In this document: piece after piece, positions 1 to 4,575 of the stretch
Layout: each line of letters starts with the position of its first letter
Position numbering within the stretch: the stretch's first letter is position 1
Source of the DNA: Arcicella sp043769985
GTDB taxonomy: Bacteria; Bacteroidota; Bacteroidia; Cytophagales; Spirosomataceae
DNA: 7,037 bases
Assembly: GCA_043769985.1 (NCBI GenBank)
Contig: JAYVIV010000040.1
Span: 1 to 7,037 of the forward strand
Direction: 5' to 3'
Position numbers and translations under genes: made by a program
The notes under the pieces: model-generated
The model's input: only the letters and a program-made list of their open reading frames with translations
What the model was told of the DNA's origin: nothing
The model's database searches: none

Positions 1-68
1 AAAAGAAAATTGTTATAGTAATAATGGTTCTCTAATTCTTAGAATATTAATAATAAACAAAAGTAAAG

Positions 69-315
69 GTTGGTCTTCCTTTTGAGAAAGAAAAGTAGCC
101 AGCCGTTGTGCGGTGTTTTTCACTGCGACGCACAGTCCCACAACACGAGCGAAAGCAAGCACCAATTACAAAAGTGAGATATTTCTTATTGCGTAATATT
201 CTGAATATCAACAATATAAATATTTTTGTTAGTAGAAAAATTGCTGTCGCCTATGTTGTGGGTGGAAAACACCGCACAACGGCACGCCAAGATTTTGCCT
301 AAAAGGAAGACCAAC
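69..315. repeat. Long imperfect inverted-repeat element 1, same loop family as A-C but reversed
   Basis: Outer arms are a perfect 15-bp inverted repeat (69-83 with 301-315, TTGGTCTTCCTTTT core). Further in, 102-123 pairs with 262-283 over 22 positions with one mismatch, then CCCACAACA (137-145) pairs with TGTTGTGGG (254-262); 13 bases at 124-136 have no partner, so the arms are unequal. On the minus strand the loop holds TTGATATTCAGAATATTA (194-211) and AATTGGTG (160-167), nearly the same words and order as in the loops of elements A, B and C, although the arm sequences are unrelated. It is therefore an inverted, diverged relative. It occupies most of the gene-free first 400 bases. Whether it is mobile is unknown. 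Confidence 0.7.
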
Positions 316-407
316 AACGGCATAATGTTGAGACCAGAGACAACTACAAAAAAACGGGGCGTATTCTGAAAAGCCATATGAGTAAGAAAGACTATAAAAA
401 TTATAAA

Positions 408-827
408 ATGAAATCAAAACTCTTCTTTATCACGCTTTTAATTTGTTCGTCAACCCTTTCTTTTTCACAGATGTGTTCATTTTCAAAACTTGTAAAAAGA
501 GCAAGAGTTCAGACATCTTCGGGCAATCAACAAAGAATTATTAGTACGACACAAGGACTTTACCGAATATTCTTTGAGGGCTCAAAAGACTCTCGATTCA
601 AACCAGTATTTACATTACTTAGTCCTGGTCAAAATAACGGACCTGGACTGCCTCGGTTCGCACTTTTAGAAGAAAGTGGGTATGTTGAGATAGAAGGGCA
701 GTTATTAAAAAAATGCCTATATTCGGATACAGGTGATGATGCAATAGTACAAGTCTTAATTGCCGATGATTATTCACTTGTAGTAATCTTTAAAAAGGAT
801 AACACCATACTGGAATATGTTAAATAA
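408..827 (+). CDS. Small secreted or periplasmic protein of unknown function
   Basis: A 139-residue protein that I cannot assign to a family. The N-terminus is a typical Sec signal peptide: basic MKSK, hydrophobic stretch LFFITLLICSS, then TLSFSQ, with cleavage likely after about residue 20-21. A following cysteine (MCSF) could suggest a lipoprotein, but the lipobox is poor because there is no small residue directly before it. The mature part (about 118 residues) is mixed and soluble, with no transmembrane segment, and ends in alternating hydrophobic strands (IVQVLIADDYSLVVIF). I chose the ATG at 408 because it puts the signal peptide at the very start; an in-frame ATG at 378 would add ten polar residues. 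It sits alone between element 1 and element A, as the other gene blocks here sit between hairpins. No clear promoter is visible. Confidence 0.75.
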   Translation: MKSKLFFITLLICSSTLSFSQMCSFSKLVKRARVQTSSGNQQRIISTTQGLYRIFFEGSKDSRFKPVFTLLSPGQNNGPGLPRFALLEESGYVEIEGQLLKKCLYSDTGDDAIVQVLIADDYSLVVIFKKDNTILEYVK

Positions 828-992
828 AAGCTAATTATAGTGAGTTAATAATAAGCTAACTTCAACAAAACTGAAAACTGACATCCTCAAAAAGGGAAAC
901 ACAAGTTTTACTAAAAATGAATAGAGTGAGTATAGTAAAAATAAAGATTATGTTCTTAAACAATAATGAAACATATAGGGTTTCCGACAAAT

Positions 993-1016
993 ATTTCCTC
1001 GGCTATTTCCTCGGCT
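993..1016 (+). repeat. 12-bp tandem duplication at left edge of element A
   Basis: ATTTCCTCGGCT occurs twice head to tail (993-1004 and 1005-1016). The same word occurs once at the left edge of element B (2383-2394) and element C (3855-3866), so it is the conserved left flank of the family and only copy A has it doubled. Confidence 0.85.
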
Positions 1017-1028
1017 GGTAGAACCACT

Positions 1029-1182
1029 CCGTCCCCGTGGCTGTGTTTTCGACGGGAACGCCAAGTTCAGTCAACTTGCGTCAGCAACACAAGTGTCTGA
1101 TTTTCAGAATATTAAGAGTTATTTTAAATTGGTGAGTTGCTGACGCAAGTTGGCTGGTCAGGAGACACAGCCACGGGGACGG
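1029..1182 (+). repeat. Hairpin element A, hybrid arms
   Basis: Left arm 1029-1088 (60 nt), loop 1089-1135 (47 nt), right arm 1136-1182 (47 nt). Within the copy only the ends pair: outermost 18 bp (1029-1046 with 1165-1182, CCGTCCCCGTGGCTGTGT) and innermost 17 bp (1072-1088 with 1136-1152, CAACTTGCGTCAGCAAC). The middles differ in sequence and length. The left arm instead matches the right arm of element B as reverse complement (56/60), and the right arm matches the left arm of B (45/47). It is preceded by a conserved flank ending TGGTAGAACCACT and followed by the 87-bp tail units. It lies in the 677-base gene-free interval between the secreted protein and the Rpn gene. Confidence 0.9.
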
Positions 1183-1186
1183 GAAT

Positions 1187-1397
1187 AATGAAAGGATATT
1201 TAAAAGCCTTTGCCTACGGGCTGAATCTGAGACTGGTCGTAGGTTTAGCGAAGCGTTCCTACGACCTATAAATCATAGAGCGTCCGCTCGTTGTTGGAAT
1301 GATAAAAGGATATTTAAAAACCTTTGCCTACGGGCTTTGTCATTGCGAGACACGAATCGGAGTTTCATTAAACTAATCTTTTGGAATGATGAAAGGT
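1187..1397 (+). repeat. Tail units of element A, one with a replaced second half
   Basis: The tail begins with a unit (from 1187) reading AATGAAAGGATATTTAAAAG then CCTTTGCCTACGGGCT. At 1223 its second half is replaced by a different segment holding a perfect 9-bp hairpin, GGTCGTAGG (1235-1243) with CCTACGACC (1258-1266). A complete 87-bp unit follows (1301-1387) with the CATTGCGAGACACGAATCGG core, and a truncated third unit starts at 1388. The first unit is therefore 114 bp instead of 87, most simply explained by replacement or insertion of another small dispersed repeat. Confidence 0.8.
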
Positions 1398-1492
1398 AAC
1401 AATCTTGAAATTTCAATAAAAGAGTTTCCAGACCCCATAAAAATGCCCTCAGATTCAATTCTATGGGCTTTCTTTGTTTGTCATAAATTTAT

Positions 1493-1500
1493 TACTTTTG
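1493..1500 (+). promoter_or_regulatory. Bacteroidota -7 element of the Rpn gene, leaderless arrangement
   Basis: TACTTTTG is an exact TAnnTTTG match. A weak -33 candidate TTTC lies at 1469-1472, 20 bases upstream. The ATG of the nuclease gene is at 1505, only five bases after the element, so transcription would be expected to start at or next to the start codon, giving a leaderless mRNA. Confidence 0.65.
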
Positions 1501-1504
1501 CTTT

Positions 1505-2377
1505 ATGGAACAATTTAATGAAAATGAACGATTTATATCTATTTTGTCAGACTATGGTTTTAAGGTAACATTTGGAAATGAATCTGATACGAGATTTTTG
1601 AAAAAGGCATTACGAGCACTAATTAGTTCAACTATTCCTATCAAAGAAGTGATTTTCGTCCAAAATGAGATGAAAGGACTCACTATTGATAGCCGAAGTG
1701 GTATTTATGATATTGCTTGTACCGATGAAAATAATAATCATTTTATTGTAGAAATGCAGTTAGGCGATTATCCTGAGTTCATACAGCGTATGAAATTTTA
1801 TGCTTTGTATCGTTTTAATACTTTTGTAAAGAAGGGTAAATATACGTTTGAAGACTTACCCAAAATATACTGTATTGGAATTTTAGCAAATAATATATTT
1901 TCACATATTGGTGATTATCAAAACATTGCGGTATTGAAGAATCAAAAAGGAGAACTAATAGACGACCAAATGACGTTTATAACGGTAGAATTGGAGAAGT
2001 TTAAATTACAAGAAAATGAATGTAAAACTGACTTAGAAAAACTGATATTTACGATGAACAATTTACATACCATTCCTGAATCAACCCCGTTTCCTAAATT
2101 TTGGGACGAAGAGTGGCTAAATTTTGCCATCAAAGAGTTGGACACCAAAGCCATGACAGCCGAGCAACGTTTGATTTATGAAATGACGGTTTCAGCAAAC
2201 GCATTGGCTGTAAAAAATGAAAATAAGAAGATACAAGAAGCAAAACAGGAAAAACTATATGAGTTTGTAGTAAGCCTTTTGACAAAGACAGAACATACAT
2301 TTGAACAAATTGCTGACATTGCAGGCACAACAGTTGATTTTGTTAAATTAGTGCATCATAAAATTTCAACCCAATGA
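1505..2377 (+). CDS. Rpn-family recombination-promoting nuclease / putative transposase (PD-(D/E)XK)
   Basis: A 290-residue protein of the Rpn/PDDEXK_2 family (TIGR01784-type putative transposase). Its N-terminal half is the nuclease fold: ILSDYGFKVTFG (13-24) is the usual family opening, and RSGIYDIACTD...FIVEMQ supplies the active-site Asp69, Glu83 and Gln85 (D-ExQ variant of PD-(D/E)XK). The C-terminal part is helical; residues about 235-255 are charged, and TFEQIADIAGTTVDFVKLV (265-283) resembles the short helix-turn-helix-like tail of many members. Length and motifs look complete and intact. Characterised relatives (E. coli RpnA) are DNA endonucleases that raise RecA-independent recombination; the cellular role is unsettled. 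The gene has its own promoter, no operon partner, and is enclosed by hairpin elements A and B, which begin or end within about 110 bases of it. A role in moving these elements is possible but unproven. Confidence 0.9.
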   Translation: MEQFNENERFISILSDYGFKVTFGNESDTRFLKKALRALISSTIPIKEVIFVQNEMKGLTIDSRSGIYDIACTDENNNHFIVEMQLGDYPEFIQRMKFYALYRFNTFVKKGKYTFEDLPKIYCIGILANNIFSHIGDYQNIAVLKNQKGELIDDQMTFITVELEKFKLQENECKTDLEKLIFTMNNLHTIPESTPFPKFWDEEWLNFAIKELDTKAMTAEQRLIYEMTVSANALAVKNENKKIQEAKQEKLYEFVVSLLTKTEHTFEQIADIAGTTVDFVKLVHHKISTQ

Positions 2378-2406
2378 TATTTATTTCCTCGGCTGGTAGA
2401 ACCACT

Positions 2407-2560
2407 CCGTCCCCGTGGCTGTGTCTCCCGACCAGCCAACTTGCGTCAGTAACACAAGTATTTGATTTCCAGAACATTAAGGATTATTTTGAATTGGTGA
2501 GTTGCTGACGCAAGTTGGCTGAACTGGGCGTTCCCGTCAAAGACACAGCCACGGGGACGG
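2407..2560 (+). repeat. Hairpin element B, hybrid arms reciprocal to A
   Basis: Left arm 2407-2453 (47 nt), loop 2454-2500 (47 nt), right arm 2501-2560 (60 nt). The arm lengths are the mirror image of element A. Outer 20 bp (2407-2426 with 2541-2560) and the inner 18 or so bases pair within the copy, but the middle of the right arm (GAACTGGGCGTTCCCGTCAA) has no partner in the left arm and instead matches A-left. The left arm carries CTCCCGACCAGCC, the complement of A-right's GGCTGGTCAGGAG apart from one base. The conserved flank starts at 2383, only six bases after the Rpn stop codon. Confidence 0.9.
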
Positions 2561-2564
2561 GAAT

Positions 2565-2770
2565 GATAAAAGGATATTTAAAAGCCTTTGCCTACGGGCT
2601 TTGTCATTTCGAGGCACGAATCGGGGTTTCGTTAAAACAATCTATTGAAAAGATGAAAGGATATTTGAAAGCCACTGCCTACGGGCTTTGTCATTGCGAG
2701 GCACGAATCGGATTTTCGCAAACCATTCTGGTGGGATGATGAAAGGGGGTTTGAAAGCCTTTGCCCGTAA
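2565..2770 (+). repeat. Tail of element B: two complete 86-87-bp units plus a partial third
   Basis: Unit one spans 2565-2651 (87 bp), unit two 2652-2737 (86 bp), and a third begins at 2738 and fades after GAAAGCCTTTGCCCG. Each unit reads GATRAAAGG, a short T-rich stretch, RAAAGCC, TGCCTACGGGCTTTGTCAT, then TTTCGAGGCACGAATCGG or TTGCGAGGCACGAATCGG. The CATTGCGAGGCACGAA portion resembles a short dispersed repeat known from many unrelated bacteria. An open frame runs through these units only because of the unit length and is not a gene. Confidence 0.8.
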
Positions 2771-2819
2771 GTTCGATTAAAAATTAAAGCAAATACTAAG
2801 GCGTATTTGAAAAAACAAT

Positions 2820-2827
2820 TAACTTTG
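2820..2827 (+). promoter_or_regulatory. Bacteroidota -7 element before the 88-aa/protease pair
   Basis: TAACTTTG matches TAnnTTTG exactly and lies 22 bases before the ATG at 2850, leaving a short leader of about 15-18 nt. No good -33 TTTG is seen at the usual distance, so the promoter may be weak. Confidence 0.5.
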
Positions 2828-2849
2828 TCTAAACAAAATCAATTCAATT

Positions 2850-3116
2850 ATGGAACTTATTGATGATGAAATAATTGCTTGGGAAGACATCAAAAAGCAA
2901 TATCCTGACGAATGGGTAGTAATTGGTAACCCGATATTTGATGGTATGAAAATATTGAAAGGCACTGTTTTGGCACACCACCCAGATAAGCGTGTAGCAA
3001 GTATTGAAGGCGGTGAACGGCGTGAAGGGTTTAAGAAATTTACGGTATCATTCACAGGACAAATTAAATCAAATACTCATATCGGTCTATTAAGAACAAT
3101 CCACAAAGCCAATTGA
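2850..3116 (+). CDS. Uncharacterised 88-aa protein, translationally coupled to an aspartic protease
   Basis: A small acidic, soluble protein with no signal peptide or membrane segment. I do not recognise a named domain. Visible features are an opening helix (IDDEIIAWEDIKKQYP, about 4-19), then WVVIGNPIFDGMKILKGTVL (22-41), which looks like paired beta strands, AHHPDKR (42-48), and a C-terminal IGLLRTI. Its stop codon (TGA, 3114-3116) overlaps the TTG start of the next gene in a TTGA junction, which implies coupled translation and a shared role. Small proteins next to retropepsin-like proteases are, to my recollection, a recurring bacterial arrangement, so a substrate, partner or inhibitor role is possible; this is inference. 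The ATG at 2850 follows an exact -7 element and is the first in frame. Confidence 0.75.
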   Translation: MELIDDEIIAWEDIKKQYPDEWVVIGNPIFDGMKILKGTVLAHHPDKRVASIEGGERREGFKKFTVSFTGQIKSNTHIGLLRTIHKAN

Positions 3117-3511
3117 AAACAAAAACATACCCTTTTGAGTGGCTCGACAATGATGGTTTGATGGTCGTACACGTCGAAATCAATGGCGAAAGCATATTAC
3201 CTTTTTTGTTAGACACAGGTGCTTCTAATACTTATCTCGACAAAAATATCTTATACATTGAGCAAATTAGCCTCAAAGAATCCATCGGACAAGTAGAAGT
3301 TGAAACTGCCAACGGACGAATGTTTGCCGATGTTTTCATGATTGATTCCATTGAAGTTTTTGGTACTCATTTCAAAAATCATCCCATCCAAATCATTGAT
3401 TTTATTGCGAATGGCATCCTCTCCAATTATTATGGTGTTTTAGGCATGGATATTTTGAGGCAAAAAAATCTATGCTTTCAATTCGATAAAAATACACTTA
3501 CATTTTCATAA
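3113..3511 (+). CDS. Retropepsin-like aspartic protease (clan AA)
   Basis: A 132-residue single-domain aspartyl protease. LPFLLDTGASNTYLD (about 29-43) contains the catalytic Asp34 in the DTGAS motif, and GVLGMDIL (108-115) is the second conserved hydrophobic-Gly motif. Both positions and the length fit half-sized retropepsin-like enzymes, which work as homodimers, each chain giving one Asp. There is no signal peptide or membrane anchor, so it should be cytoplasmic. The start is a TTG at 3113 overlapping the stop of the upstream gene; the next in-frame ATG (residue 17, at 3161) would remove the first strand before VVHVEING and is less attractive but not excluded. Substrate unknown; the coupled 88-aa neighbour is the obvious candidate partner. 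Confidence 0.85.
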   Translation: MKTKTYPFEWLDNDGLMVVHVEINGESILPFLLDTGASNTYLDKNILYIEQISLKESIGQVEVETANGRMFADVFMIDSIEVFGTHFKNHPIQIIDFIANGILSNYYGVLGMDILRQKNLCFQFDKNTLTFS

Positions 3512-3592
3512 TTGCCCCTTATCTGGTCTTAGATTTTTGTTAAAACTACAAGAAATTAATACGAATTTGTTATAAATCAAACAGCAAATCTT

Positions 3593-3748
3593 ATGAAAAC
3601 TCTCAATAAAGAATCACAGGTAAAACTTCCAGAAATCGTTTTTGTAAAAGATGGTTCTCTCGTTCGTTTTAAAGGGAAAAACCTTTTTCCAGATAAGGTT
3701 GCTTGTGCCAAAGAGAATTTTAAGAATGTTGTACTTCCTCCACGATGA
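3593..3748 (+). CDS. Small 51-aa protein of unknown function, possibly truncated
   Basis: ATG at 3593 opens a 51-codon frame ending in tandem stops TGA-TAA (3746-3751). The product begins MKTLNKESQVKLPEIVFVKD and continues with GSLVRFKGKNLFPDKVACAK; it is basic and soluble with no recognised domain. Its size and the strand-rich EIVFVKDGSLVRF stretch recall small antitoxin-like proteins, but no toxin gene follows. After the double stop the same frame continues with IDFIKQSEVSL before another stop, which could be residue of a longer ancestral C-terminus. It lies 81 bases after the protease with no clear promoter and 106 bases before element C. Codon use is like its neighbours. That it is expressed is not certain. 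Confidence 0.5.
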   Translation: MKTLNKESQVKLPEIVFVKDGSLVRFKGKNLFPDKVACAKENFKNVVLPPR

Positions 3749-3879
3749 TAAATAGATTTTATTAAACAAAGCGAAGTTTCCCTATAAATATTCAAAAATC
3801 TGTTGAACAAAGAACGGTAGAAATTTGGTAAAATATTTGTAACTAATAATTCGTTATTTCCTCGGCTGGTGGAACCACT

Positions 3880-4046
3880 CCGTCCCCATGGCTGTGTCTT
3901 TGACGGGAACGCCCTGATCAGCCAACTTGCGTCAGCAATATAAGTATTTGATTTCCAGAATATTAAGAATTGTTTTGAATTGGTGAATTGCTGACGCAAG
4001 TTGGCTGATCAGGGCGTTCCCGTCAAAGACACAGCCACGGGGACGG
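3880..4046 (+). repeat. Hairpin element C, near-perfect 60-bp stem
   Basis: Left arm 3880-3939, loop 3940-3986 (47 nt), right arm 3987-4046. The arms are reverse complements over all 60 positions except one (the A of CCCCATGG at 3888-3889 region against CCACGG), which would still be a G-U pair in RNA. Flank ATTTCCTCGGCTGGTGGAAC lies just before it at 3855. The stem middle is CTGATCAG where A-left and B-right carry AGTTCAG/CTGAACT; both arms of C changed together, i.e. pairing is conserved. It separates the 51-aa gene from the HigBA operon. Confidence 0.93.
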
Positions 4047-4050
4047 GAAT

Positions 4051-4160
4051 AATAAAAGGATATTTAAAAGCCTTTGCCTACGGGCTTTGTCATTGCGAGG
4101 CACGAATCGGAGTTTCGTTAAACCAATCTTTTGGAATGATGAAAGGACGTTTGAAAGCCA
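4051..4160 (+). repeat. Tail of element C: one complete 87-bp unit and a partial second
   Basis: Unit one covers 4051-4137. A second unit starts at 4138 (GATGAAAGGACGTTTGAAAG) and its AAAGCC runs directly into the left stem of an intrinsic terminator. Inside each unit AAAGCC (4067-4072 here) can pair with GGCTTT (4083-4088), and ACGAA with TTCGT, so each unit is itself a pair of small hairpins. Confidence 0.8.
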
Positions 4161-4200
4161 AGTTCACCTAAAAAAAGGTCAACTTGGCTTTCTTTATTTT
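4153..4200 (+). terminator. Intrinsic terminator at the end of element C
   Basis: GAAAGCCAAGTTCACC (4153-4168) pairs with GGTCAACTTGGCTTTC (4177-4192) at 15 of 16 positions, loop TAAAAAAA, followed by TTTATTTT. It would stop transcription coming from the protease/51-aa side and insulates the HigBA promoter 50 bases downstream. The right stem is partly symmetrical, so weak activity on the minus strand is possible. Confidence 0.8.
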
Positions 4201-4227
4201 AAGGGTTCAAGAATTTAACGGGTAATT

Positions 4228-4260
4228 TAGTTCCAAATATTGGAACTATTAGTATATTTG
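4228..4260 (+). promoter_or_regulatory. HigBA promoter with palindromic operator
   Basis: TAGTTCCAA (4228-4236), a three-base spacer, then TTGGAACTA (4240-4248) forms a perfect 21-bp dyad. It covers the place where the -33 element should be, directly upstream of the exact -7 element TATATTTG (4253-4260). The toxin ATG follows eight bases later, so the mRNA would be almost leaderless. A dyad overlapping the promoter is the expected binding site of the antitoxin HTH dimer, giving autoregulation of the operon. Confidence 0.75.
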
Positions 4261-4267
4261 TATCATT

Positions 4268-4570
4268 ATGAGAATAGTTGCAAAAAGCACTTTGAAAGAA
4301 TTTTGGGAGATTTATACAGACTCAAAAACGGGTTTGTTAAGTTGGTACGAAAAAATGAACAATGGTAATTATGCCAATCCACAGGAAGTAATTGCAGATT
4401 TTAAAGGTGCTGACTATGTGGGCAACGAAAGAATCGTTTTTAACATTGCCAAAAATAAATTTAGGCTTATTGTCTCCTTCAACTACGAATTTAAAGCGTG
4501 TTGGATAAAATTTGTTGGCACTCACAAAGAGTACGACAAAATAGATGCTAAAACAGTAGAAAATTATTGA
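4268..4570 (+). CDS. higB: HigB-type mRNA interferase toxin
   Basis: A complete 100-residue toxin of the RelE-like HigB family (PF09907 type). The diagnostic stretches are NERIVFNIAKNKFRLIVSFN (53-72) and KFVGTHKEYDKID (81-93), with basic residues and His86 in the usual places for the active-site face. Members cleave mRNA, normally on the ribosome, unless bound by HigA. The toxin gene comes first, as is typical of higBA, and stops five bases before the antitoxin ATG, so both are made from one transcript. Start at 4268 follows the promoter/operator directly and gives the standard family N-terminus MRIVAKSTLKEFW. No truncation or missing motif is apparent. Confidence 0.92.
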   Translation: MRIVAKSTLKEFWEIYTDSKTGLLSWYEKMNNGNYANPQEVIADFKGADYVGNERIVFNIAKNKFRLIVSFNYEFKACWIKFVGTHKEYDKIDAKTVENY

Positions 4571-4575
4571 ATTTT

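Larger units (their letters stand above)
1089..2500 (+). mobile_element. Candidate excisable segment between hybrid hairpins A and B
   Basis: The segment from the loop of A to the loop of B is 1365 bp from loop start to loop start. It contains A's right arm and tail, the Rpn nuclease gene, and B's left arm. Joining the two loops would leave A-left plus B-right (complementary at 56 of 60 positions) on the chromosome and release a circle with B-left plus A-right (45 of 47). This is the geometry of an integrated circle flanked by attL/attR-like hybrids. The pairing is visible in the sequence; that the segment moves, and by which enzyme, is inference. No recognisable site-specific recombinase is encoded here. 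Confidence 0.45.

Noticed and set aside
108..302. 64-codon frame on the plus strand and two overlapping minus-strand frames
   Set aside because: They lie inside the inverted-repeat element 1 and encode arm sequence.
1405..1416. Perfect 12-bp palindrome TTGAAATTTCAA as a regulator site
   Set aside because: It is short, AT-rich, about 80 bases from the promoter and has no second copy near another gene.
1434..1475. Terminator from CCCATA (1434-1439) and TATGGG (1462-1467)
   Set aside because: Only six base pairs with a 22-base loop; too weak to annotate although it ends in GGCTTTCTTTG.
1089..2500. Invertible segment (phase-variation switch) between A and B
   Set aside because: The loop cores are in the same orientation, and inversion between arms would give (x,y),(x,y) arm order, not the observed (x,y),(y,x).
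2515..2739. Open frame of 74 codons through the tail of element B, with internally repeated peptide
   Set aside because: It consists entirely of the right arm and the 86-87-bp units; the peptide repeat reflects the DNA repeat, and the frame is not kept in A or C.
3577..3999. 140-codon frame on the minus strand
   Set aside because: It runs through the opposite strand of the 51-aa gene and into the left arm and loop of element C; the product shows no family features and the frame is an accident of the repeat.
1029..4046. Integron attC sites
   Set aside because: The hairpins are far longer than usual, no paired RYYYAAC/GTTRRRY core sits at the stem ends, and no integrase is seen. A GTTAAAC in the tail units matches the core word only by itself and without its partner.
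1187..4160. CRISPR array suggested by repeated units
   Set aside because: Units are 86-87 bp and contiguous with no unique spacers, and no cas genes are present.
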